Assembly (NCBI GenBank): GCA_026874595.1
Contig: CM049310.1
Coordinates: 28,631,058 to 28,695,057 of the forward strand
DNA length: 64,000 bases
Direction: 5' to 3'
DNA from: Sipunculus nudus
Taxonomy: Eukaryota > Annelida > Sipuncula > Golfingiida > Sipunculidae
Shown: piece by piece, positions 39,562 to 47,974 of the stretch
Layout: each line of letters starts with the position of its first letter
How positions within the stretch are numbered: position 1 is the stretch's first letter
The notes under the pieces: generated by a model
Databases searched by the model: none
What the model was told of the DNA's origin: nothing
The model's input: the letters and a program-made list of their open reading frames with translations, nothing else
Translations under genes and position numbers: made by a program

Positions 39562-40124
39562 ATGCTTTTCAAACCAGGTGGCTTGGATATGGCAGGTGAA
39601 TGATATAATGCGCATGATATAAGACTCATCTTTTCGCAAAGCACTTTCATTTTGAGCTTCACATTACTAAGGTAACTGATGCAAGATTTGTGTGTAATTC
39701 AAGTCAATGGAGATGCATACCAAGGTAATGTAAATGTGGCACATCACATTTGTAGGTCGAGACCTCTGGTGGAGATTGAGGAAATCATTGCTGCAGCAGA
39801 TTGGCTCATTTTATTAAGGTATCACATTTCTGCGACTTTCTTTGAAGTGGGAGGGGATTGACGATAACGTTTTACGTATTTCATTCTATTACTCGAATTT
39901 GAATTTTGGTTACCATGCATCCTTATGTATCGCAATAGGAGAGCCACTGTTTTCCTGTTTATCAGTTTACATATAATATGTATTATTTAAGAAACTTCGT
40001 GTCTCTCTCTCTCTCGTTGTCAGTTTTTAACTCAGCTGACTGAAAGTCATCTGAGCTATAGCGATCACCCTTTGTCCGTCGTCTGTCCGGCCGCGGACGG
40101 CCGTCCGTTAACACGTCACAAATC

Positions 40125-42575
40125 GTAACCGCTGGACCTGTAATCTTCTCACTTGACATCCAGGGAGGTTCATGAAAAATCTCCTTGGAAACCTGAAATT
40201 AGGTCTATGTTACCCATATCCTTTGAGCTATGGGGCTCCAAAGCCCCCCCCCCCCCCCCCAGAATAATGCAAAATTTGATACAAAAGCTCAAGTATCTAA
40301 ATAACCACGTCATTGATCACCATGATTCTTTGCATGAATATTAATCCTGGGATATTCCATCATTTCCTGCAGACTGGTGGCGCCACCTGTATTTTTTTCC
40401 CAATTTTAACGATTTTTTTCCTTTTTTCAGACCTGCAATGAAACTGTTATCTGTTTACAGGGCACAAATAGTAACCACTGGACATGGAATCTTCAAACTT
40501 AATATCAAGGGAGGTCCATGAAAAATCTCCTTGAAAACCTGAAATTAGGTCTCTGTTACCCATATCCTTTGAGCTATGGGGCTCAAAAGAACCCCCCCCC
40601 CCCCCCCCCCCCAGAATAATGCAAAATTTGATACAAAAGCTCAAGTATCTGAATAACTACTGCATTGATCACCATGATTCTTTGCATGAATTTTGATCAT
40701 AGGATGTTTCATCATTTCCTGCAGACTGGTGGCGCCACCTGTATTTTTTCCAATTTTAACGATTTTTTTCCTTTTTTTTCAGACCTGCAATTAAACTGTT
40801 ATCTGTTTACAGGGCACAAATAGTAACCACTGGACATGGAATCTTCAAACTTAATATCAAGGGAGGTCCATGAAAAATCTCCTTGAAAACCTGAAATTAG
40901 GTCTCTGTTACCCATATCCTTTGAGCTATGGGGCTCAAAAGAACCCCCCCCCCAGAATAATGCAAAATTTGATACAAAAGCTCAAGTATCTGAATAATTA
41001 CTGCATTGATCACCATGATTCTTTGCATGAATATTGATCATAGGATGTTTCATCACTTCCTGCAGACTGTTGGCGCCACCTGTATTATTTCCATTTTTTA
41101 CAATTTTTTTTTTCTCTTTTTTTCAGACCTGCAATGAAACTGTCATCTGTTTACAGGGCACAAATAGTAACCACTGGATCTGGAATCTTCAAACTTATTA
41201 TCCAGAGAGGTCCATAAAAAATCTCCTTGAAAACCTGAAATTAGGTCTCTATTACCTATATCCTTCGAGCTATGGGGCTCCAAAGTACCCCCAGAATAAT
41301 GCAAAATTTGTTACAAAAACTCGAGTATCTGAAGATCTACTGCATTGATCACCATGATTCTTTGCATGAATTTTGATCATAGGATGTTTCATCACTTCCT
41401 GCAGACTGTTGGCGCCACCTGTATTATTTCCATTTTTTACAATTTTTTTTTCTACAAATAGTAACCACTGGACCTGGAATCTTCAAACTTAATATCAAGG
41501 GAGGTCCATGAAAAATCTCCTTGAAAACCTGAAATTAGGTCTCTGTTACCCATATCCTTTGAGCTATGGGGCTCAAAAGAACCCCCCCCCCCCCAGAATA
41601 ATGCAAAATTTGATACAAAAGCTCAAGTATCTGAATAACTACTGCATTGATCACCATGATTCTTTGCATGAATTTTGATCATAGGATGTTTCATCATTTC
41701 CTGCAGACTGGTGGCGCCACCTGTATTTTTTCCAATTTTAACGATTTTTTTCCTTTTTTTTCAGACCTGCAATTAAACTGTTATCTGTTTACAGGGCACA
41801 AATAGTAACCACTGGACATGGAATCTTCAAACTTAATATCAAGGGAGGTCCATGAAAAATCTCCTTGAAAACCTGAAATTAGGTCTCTGTTACCCATATC
41901 CTTTGAGCTATGGGGCTCAAAAGAACCCCCCCCCCCCCCCCCCAGAATAATGCAAAATTTGATACAAAAGCTCAAGTATCTGAATAATTACTGCATTGAT
42001 CACCATGATTCTTTGCATGAATATTGATCATAGGATGTTTCATCACTTCCTGCAGACTGTTGGCGCCACCTGTATTATTTCCATTTTTTACAATTTTTTT
42101 TTCTCTTTTTTTCAGACCTGCAATGAAACTGTCATCTGTTTACAGGGCACAAATAGTAACCACTGGACCTGGAATCTTCAAACTTATTATCCAGAGAGGT
42201 CCATAAAAAATCTCCTTGAAAACCTGAAATTAGGTCTCTATTACCTATATCCTTCGAGCTATGGGGCTCCAAAGTACCCCAGAATAATGCAAAATTTGTT
42301 ACAAAAACTCGAGTATCTGAAGATCTACTGCATTGATCACCATGATTATTTGCATGAATATTGTTCCATCAGTTCCTGCAAACTGTTGGCACCACCTGTA
42401 TTTTTTCCAATTTTTACGAATTTCTTTCTTTATTTTTTAGACTTTCAAAAAGCTGTCATCTGTCAACAGGGCACAAATCGTAACCACTGGACCTGGATTC
42501 TTCTAACTTTACATCAAGGGTGGTCAATGAAAAGTCTCTGTGAATACATGAAATTAGGTCTCTGTTACCCATATC
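40125..42575 (+). repeat. About 300-350-bp tandem array with trimeric higher-order repeat
   Basis: The 'gtaacc.ctgg' unit marker falls at 40125, 40471, 40823, 41167, 41461, 41805, 42156 and 42480. Units at 40471, 40823 and 41167 reappear in order at 41461, 41805 and 42156 (offsets 990, 982 and 989 bp) with shared private variants, for example 'ttattatccagagagg' and no C-run in the third of each. This is a three-unit duplication. Most other units carry a C homopolymer of varying length (about 10 to 22) and most carry GGTGGCGCCACC or a near variant. The array continues at 47283-47830 beyond the LTR element. Confidence 0.88.
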
Positions 42576-42774
42576 TGTGGTGTATATTGGACTCTGTGAC
42601 CAGTTGCTCAGCGAGTTGTACTGAGGTATGAGTCGTACCTGAATGTATGGTCGAAATGGCATGGGGCCGACGTAGGTTTCCGATGGCCATATTGGTTTGG
42701 TTGGTGAATTAAACTGTCGGCATTAGACACGTGTTCTGTCTATTAACGGTTAATACGTGGTATAAGACACCACA
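42576..42774 (+). repeat. 5' LTR (199 bp)
   Basis: It differs from the 3' LTR by two substitutions (gatgg/ggtgg, cattag/cataag) and one 1-bp deletion. Very short for an LTR but complete, with TG...CA ends. Confidence 0.97.
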
Positions 42775-42785
42775 CTGGCGACAGG

Positions 42786-43802
42786 ATGGCCGGAAGACCG
42801 CCCTTTGACGAGTTTGACGCCGGTACGACGGATATAGAAAGTTATGTGGAGCGGCTGGACGAGTTTTCCATCGCATATGACATTGCGGATACGGCCGACA
42901 ACGCAGCCAAGCATCGCGCCATTTTGTTAACCTCGCTCGGTGGGAACACGTACAGGATTGTTAAAGATCTGGCGTTTCCTGACCCACCAGCATCAAAGAC
43001 TTTTGAAGAATTAGTGATACTGTTGAGAGGACATTTCAAACCGGCACATCTTAAGGTGGCTGAACGATACAGGTTTCATTCAGCAACACAACGTCCAGGT
43101 CAGTCAGTTGCCGATTTTGTCAGGGAGCTGAAAAAGTTAGCCAGTACGTGCGAGTTTTTCAATGCCCAGTTAAACGATAGTCTTCGAGACCGTTTTATAT
43201 GCGGTTTACGTTCAGAGCAAGTAAAGAGAAAGCTCTTAGCTCGGAATTATACATTCCAGGAAGCTGTGGATGCAGCTTTAGCGCACGAAACGGCACAGAA
43301 AGATGTGAGAGACATTGCTACACCTAGTGCTGGTCCTAGTGACACTTCTGTCAATAAAATCAGACATTATACCCCACGTCGGCCACAAGGCAAGGCAGTT
43401 GGTCCTAGAAATACAGGGCCAGGTCCAACACAGAATAAGAGCCGCTATTATAGATGTGGCCTGCATAACCACACCTGTGAGAAATGTAGACACAAAAATG
43501 CTGAGTGTTATCGTTGCCACAAGACTGGACATTTACAATCCGAGTGTCGTAGCAAGCCAAATCGTACCCAGCGCCCTGTAAGACAGCGTAGGGTCCATTA
43601 TGCAGCGGAGGACTCTGATTCTCAGCCTGAGGAGAGGGATGAGATACTAAATGGCTCAGTGTTTAGTGCCACAGCCATAAGGGCTATTGAGTCAGACCAG
43701 CCTGGTATACCGGCACCAGCTGTTAAAGTCCCAGTGATAATTGAGGATACAAATTTTGAGATGGAGGTAGATACAGGGTCGGCAGTATCAATTATGAATT
43801 AG
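42786..43802 (+). CDS. Ty3/Gypsy gag with protease start (338 aa before an in-frame TAG)
   Basis: Gag coats the retrotransposon RNA in the virus-like particle. The ATG lies 12 bp after the 5' LTR and is the first in the element. Residues 1-180 are the helical capsid-like region (FDEFDAGTTDIESYVERLDEF near the start). Around residues 224-255 are cysteine boxes. The second, CYRCHKTGHLQSEC, is a clean CX2CX4HX4C zinc knuckle and the first looks eroded. The protease active-site motif VDTGS lies at the very C-terminus and is then cut by TAG at 43800-43802. The same frame continues after the stop, so gag and pol were originally fused in one frame in this element. Confidence 0.9.
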   Translation: MAGRPPFDEFDAGTTDIESYVERLDEFSIAYDIADTADNAAKHRAILLTSLGGNTYRIVKDLAFPDPPASKTFEELVILLRGHFKPAHLKVAERYRFHSATQRPGQSVADFVRELKKLASTCEFFNAQLNDSLRDRFICGLRSEQVKRKLLARNYTFQEAVDAALAHETAQKDVRDIATPSAGPSDTSVNKIRHYTPRRPQGKAVGPRNTGPGPTQNKSRYYRCGLHNHTCEKCRHKNAECYRCHKTGHLQSECRSKPNRTQRPVRQRRVHYAAEDSDSQPEERDEILNGSVFSATAIRAIESDQPGIPAPAVKVPVIIEDTNFEMEVDTGSAVSIMN

Positions 43803-44182
43803 TCAGACTATGAACACTATTTTAAGTATTTGGCTCTCCGTCCGGTAGAGAGATCATTCCATGCCTACGCAGGTACTCCACTAGATATTGCGGGATAAAT
43901 TATGGTGGACATCGAGTATGGTAACCAGAAAGCAACATTGCCACTTATGATTGTACGGGCTAGTAAGTACGCTCCACCGCTCTTTGGTCGATCATGGTTA
44001 GCAAGGATCCGGTTGGACTGGGAAAATCTATTTCCTACAGGTTTGTGTCCCCAAGGTCAGTTTGCAGTAGCAGATTCGAATAGCTTGAATCCAGACACTA
44101 AGGTGGCCCAGTTGAAAGAACAGTACACAGATATTTTTAAACCAGAGTTAGGTACGGATGGGGAACAAAGGCCTCATTACAC
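43803..44182 (+). pseudogene. Ty3/Gypsy protease and connector, broken
   Basis: This continues the gag frame through residual aspartic-protease sequence. A second in-frame stop, TAA, is at 43896-43898. Downstream, PLFGRSWL and RLDWENLF are typical of the stretch between protease and RT. The frame shifts near 44181, just where the RT N-terminus begins. Compared with intact relatives the order is normal, so only point lesions separate it from RT. Confidence 0.85.
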
Positions 44183-44984
44183 TTGAAGAGCAATGCTACA
44201 CCAGTTTTCCGGAGAGCGCGTCCAGTACCCTTCGCTCTTCGCTCAGCAGTTGAAGCAGAATTGCAAAGGATGGAAAGAGAAAGGATCATCAAACCAGTAA
44301 ACTTTAGTGATTGGGCTACATATTGATCAGATGGATCGGTTCGCCTCTCTGGCGATTATAAAGACACCGTCAATCCAGCAATCCAGACGGAATACTTCCC
44401 AATTTCCACACTGGAGGAGATCAGAGGTAGGGTAGCTTCATGGACTAAGTTTACAAAGATTGATCTCCATTGTGTATATCAACAATTGTTGCTTGGTGAT
44501 GAGTCGCAAAAACTGTGTACAATAAACACTCATAAAGGTCTTTTCCAGTATACGCGATTGCCATTTGGAATCTCTTTAAGCCCAGCCATTTGGCAAAGGT
44601 TTATTGATCAAGTACTTTCTGAAGGTTAAGGGAGTATGTGTGATCATGGACGATGTTTTAGTAGGAGGTTCCAATGATGACGAGCACTTAGAGAATTTGA
44701 GAACAGTGTTTGAGCGTTTTGACAAATACGGGTTGAGAGCAAAACTTGAAAAATGTGCATTCATGGTCCCATCAGTTGTGTATTACGGTGTTCACTTTTC
44801 GGGACAAGGAATTAAACCGACAGATGATAAGGTTAACGCGATCAACAAAGCACCAACTCCCCGGAATGTTTCGGAGTTGCGGTCATTCCTGGGCATGTTA
44901 GCAGCCATGACAGGATTTATACCCAGGTTATCGACACTGGCACATCCACTTTATGATTTGCTAGCCATGGAAATGGACATCTGA
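44183..44984 (+). pseudogene. Ty3/Gypsy reverse transcriptase, broken
   Basis: RT copies the element RNA to DNA. The opening 'LKSNATPVFRRARPVPFAL' is the usual RT N-terminus. Motif A is FTKIDL, LPFGIS is present, and the catalytic motif is IMDD (44640-44654) instead of the commoner YxDD form. Lesions: a stop TGA at 44324-44326 beside a deletion of a few residues, and a frameshift near 44625 just before the catalytic motif. The thumb and connection (FLGMLAAMTGF) are intact. The frame ends in TGA at 44982-44984. Confidence 0.92.
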
Positions 44985-45560
44985 ATGTAGCAGAGCTTTC
45001 CGAGAGGTCAAGCAAGCTCTTACAGCAGAAACAGTATTGTCTCATTATGACCCAAACCTGCCTGTTGAGTTGTCAGTAGATGCATCGCCATATGGACTAG
45101 GGGCTGTAATACAGCATGTGTTCCCTAATTAAACCCGTCGTCCCATTGCATATGCATCGCGAACGTTGAATAGCCATGAGAAAGGCTACGGTCAGATTGA
45201 CAAAGAGAGATTGGCCATTATGTTTGGCTTGAAGCGGTTCCATAATTATTTGTACGGGAGACACTTTACAATTAATACGGATCATAAACCGTTGGAACGG
45301 ATCTTTAGCCCAGAACATTCAATACCGTCACTGGCAGCCTCTCGCTTACAACGTTGGGCCATAACATTGTCTGCATTTGACTATGACATCAAGTTTGTGC
45401 CATCGAAACAGAATGCGGGGGCTGACGCACTCTCGCGCTTACCTCTCAGTTCAACACATGGTGGTGAGGAGGACATATTTCGTGTTGAGGAGCGTGTTGT
45501 GGACTGTTTGCCGATTACCCACAAAAAAATCAGTTTGGCTACACGTAGAGATCCAGTCTT
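44971..45560 (+). pseudogene. Ty3/Gypsy RNase H domain, one stop
   Basis: RNase H removes the RNA strand during reverse transcription. LSVDASPYGLGAVI carries the first acidic residue, KERLAI the Glu and NTDHKPL a later Asp. The domain closes with NAGADALSRLP, the standard Gypsy RNase H end. It is in a different frame from RT (shift near 44970) and is cut by TAA at 45130-45132. From 45166 the frame is open into the integrase zinc domain. Confidence 0.9.
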
Positions 45561-45589
45561 GTCGAAGGTCCTCGCGTTTGTGCGGAATG

Positions 45590-46876
45590 GATGGCCACAA
45601 CAGCTCAGTGATTTGAGATTTCGCCCATATTTGGATAAGAAGTTCCAATTTTCGGTGGAGCAGGATTGCCTGTTATTGGGATTGCGCGTGGTTATCCCTG
45701 CCTGCTATCGCGATGAACTGCTGCAAGAACTCCATATTGGCCACCCGGGATGGTACGAATGAAGGCCAGAAGTTTCCTCTGGTGGCCACACATTGATCTA
45801 GACATTGAGCATGCGGTGCAGCACTGTGCAAGCTGTCAACAGGTGAGGAAAGCCCCTCCGTTAGCTCCATTGGTCCCCTAGATGTGGCCTAGTATGCCTT
45901 GGCACCGGATTCACGTTGACTATGCTGAACATGAAGGCAAGCATTACCTGATCGTGGTGGATGCTCACTCCAGGTGGCCAGAGGTCTTCTATATGCCCAA
46001 CGACACGACGGCTGTATCCACAATCACGATTCTTCGCAACTTGTTTGCGGCATATGGATATCCAGTTCAGTGCGTTTGTGATAATGGACCACAGTTTCGC
46101 AGTGAGGAGTTTGGTACGTTTTTGCGCATGAATGAGGTAAAACACGTGCGCGTTTCACCTTACCATGCCGCTAGTAATGGCCTTGCAGAGCGCATGGTTC
46201 AGTCATTTAAGGCTTATATGAAAACGTCAAAAGGCAGCAGGCTTTCGGTGCAGCAACGCCTGGCAAACTTTCTTCTTCTGTACCGTACAATGAAACACGC
46301 CACCACTGGTTCAACCCCGTCTGCTCTCTTTTTGGGCCGTGAACTGCGTACCCGTCTATCCCTTCTTCGGCCAAGCGTGGGCGAGCATGTGCTGGATGCA
46401 CAAGCCAATCAGAAGGCCCAACATGATATGCATGCTCGGATTCGTCAGTTCAGTGTGGACGACCAGGTTTACGTCCGCAATTTTACCAAAGGTCCGACGT
46501 GGTTGAGGGAGTTGTTACCCAAATACGAGGGCCATTGTCCTATGGTGTCAGATTGTCAGATGGCCGAATTATCCAGCGACATGTGCACCATTTGCGGGAA
46601 CGACATAGTGTTAGTGATAGTCCACTAGACCAGGAGGGGGAGGAGTTCCCAAAGCCGGAGGTGCCTTTTCCAAAACCTGTCGGAGATGACAACCCTGTCA
46701 GAGATGACAACGTCCCAGGGTCAGCAGAGATGCCCCTCGGGGAGGGTGAGCTCACGAGCGCTGACAATGATGATGCTCATCCAGAGGTCATAGTAGTTCC
46801 GGATACAGCGCGGCATGCTTCATCACCCCGGAGATCACAACGAAATCGTAAGGTGCCAGATCGTTTAGATTTGTGA
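45590..46876 (+). pseudogene. Ty3/Gypsy integrase, broken at both ends of the core
   Basis: Integrase inserts the cDNA into the genome. The zinc-binding HHCC domain starts at HIGHPG and is frameshifted near 45750. Its CASCQ half continues in another frame, then TAG at 45879-45881. The catalytic core (45882-46500) is intact and has D (HVDYAEH), D (VCDNGPQF) and E (NGLAERM) with a D-35-E spacing. The C-terminal GPY/F-type module (RGPLSYGVRLSDGR) lies in a third frame after a 1-nt loss near 46502 and runs to 46876 with a Pro/Asp/Glu-rich tail. Confidence 0.92.
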
Positions 46877-47084
46877 TATCAGTTGTTGGTCAGGGTGCAT
46901 TTACGGGGCAGAATAATCCCCGCACCGTCTGACTGGGTTTTCAGGGTAGTCTAACCCTGTACCCTTTATGTGTTATTTCAATTGTTTGTCAGTACCGTTT
47001 ATTTAAATGTGTTATATGAATGCCGCAGACTGTTTGACCTGTAATTGCTGAGAATGTGATTTTTTTGGACTGCTGTGGGGGAGA

Positions 47085-47282
47085 TGTGGTGTATATTGGA
47101 CTCTGTGACCAGTTGCTCAGCGAGTTGTACTGAGGTATGAGTCGTACCTGAATGTATGGTCGAAATGGCATGGGGCCGACGTAGGTTTCCGGTGGCCATA
47201 TGGTTTGGTTGGTGAATTAAACTGTCGGCATAAGACACGTGTTCTGTCTATTAACGGTTAATACGTGGTATAAGACACCACA
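47085..47282 (+). repeat. 3' LTR (198 bp)
   Basis: The near-identical partner of the 5' LTR, preceded by the polypurine tract. It is followed immediately by the duplicated target ATATC. Confidence 0.97.
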
Positions 47283-47974
47283 ATATCCTTCGTAGTAAGT
47301 ACCCCTCAGAATAATTAAAAGTTTGATAGAAAAGCTCCAGTATCTGAATAACTATTGCATTGATCACCATGATTCTTTGCAGGCATATTGATCATGGAGT
47401 GTTCCATCAGTTCCTGCAAACTGGTGGCGCCACTTGTATTTTTTTCCAATTTACGATTTTTTTCTTTATTTTTGAGACTTTCAAAAAAGCTATCATCTAT
47501 TAACAGGGTACAAATCGTAACCACTTGACCTAGAATCTTCATACTTGACATCTAGGGAGGTCCATGAAAGTCTTCATGGAAATCTGAAATGAGGTCTCTG
47601 TTACCCATATCCTCTGAGCTATAGGGCTCGAAAATACCCCCAAGAATAATTAAAAATTTGATACAAACAAAAGCTCCAGTATCTTAATAACTAATGCCTT
47701 GATAGCCATGATTCTTGGGATATATATTGCTCATGGAGTGTTTCATCAGTTCCTGCAGACTGGTGGCACTACCTGTATTTTTTCAAATTTTTAAGCATTT
47801 TTCTTTCTATTTATGAGACTTTCAAATGAAGTTGTCATCTGTTCAAAAGCCCACTGAAACCCATTTCTAAAGAATCTTCACAAATTCATGATTTGTTTGC
47901 ACTCTGGCAGTCATTTTGCTCATTGTTCAACATTCCTTGAATTCAGCTGAGCGTCATGGCCCATGGGCCACTAG

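Larger units (their letters stand above)
42576..47282 (+). mobile_element. Ty3/Gypsy LTR retrotransposon, full length but inactive
   Basis: It is 4707 bp, bounded by LTRs that begin TGTGGTG and end CACCACA, with the 5-bp target duplication ATATC at 42571-42575 and 47283-47287. It inserted into a unit of the surrounding tandem array, whose 'cccatatcctt' site is rejoined on removal. The order gag-protease-RT-RNase H-integrase is the Ty3/Gypsy order. A candidate primer-binding site begins TGGCGACAGG at 42776, and a purine-rich tract tgggggaga (47076-47084) precedes the 3' LTR. Pol is broken by stops and frameshifts, so this copy cannot produce a full polyprotein. Confidence 0.97.
40029..47974 (+). 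mobile_element. Hairpin-ended element with tandem core, split by an LTR retrotransposon
   Basis: The left end is the hairpin AACTCAGCTGACT...AGTCATCTGAGCT (the reverse of the copy-A/B/C terminus), followed at 40067-40112 by a GTCCGTC/GGACGGCC tract. The right end is TCAGCTGAGCGTCATGGCCC with the palindrome GGCCCATGGGCC and then ACTAG (47942-47974), the counterpart of the other terminus of copy C. The core is a tandem array of roughly 300-350-bp units (at 40125-42575, resuming at 47283). Without the 4.7 kb LTR insertion the element is about 3.2 kb. Non-coding. Confidence 0.72.

Noticed and set aside
40153-41975. Gly-run and Pro-run ORFs such as those at 40447-40644 and 41781-41975
   Set aside because: Produced by the C/G homopolymers in the tandem units.
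41996-42631. 211-codon ORF
   Set aside because: It runs through the tandem units and into the 5' LTR with no domain; chance openness of the repeat.
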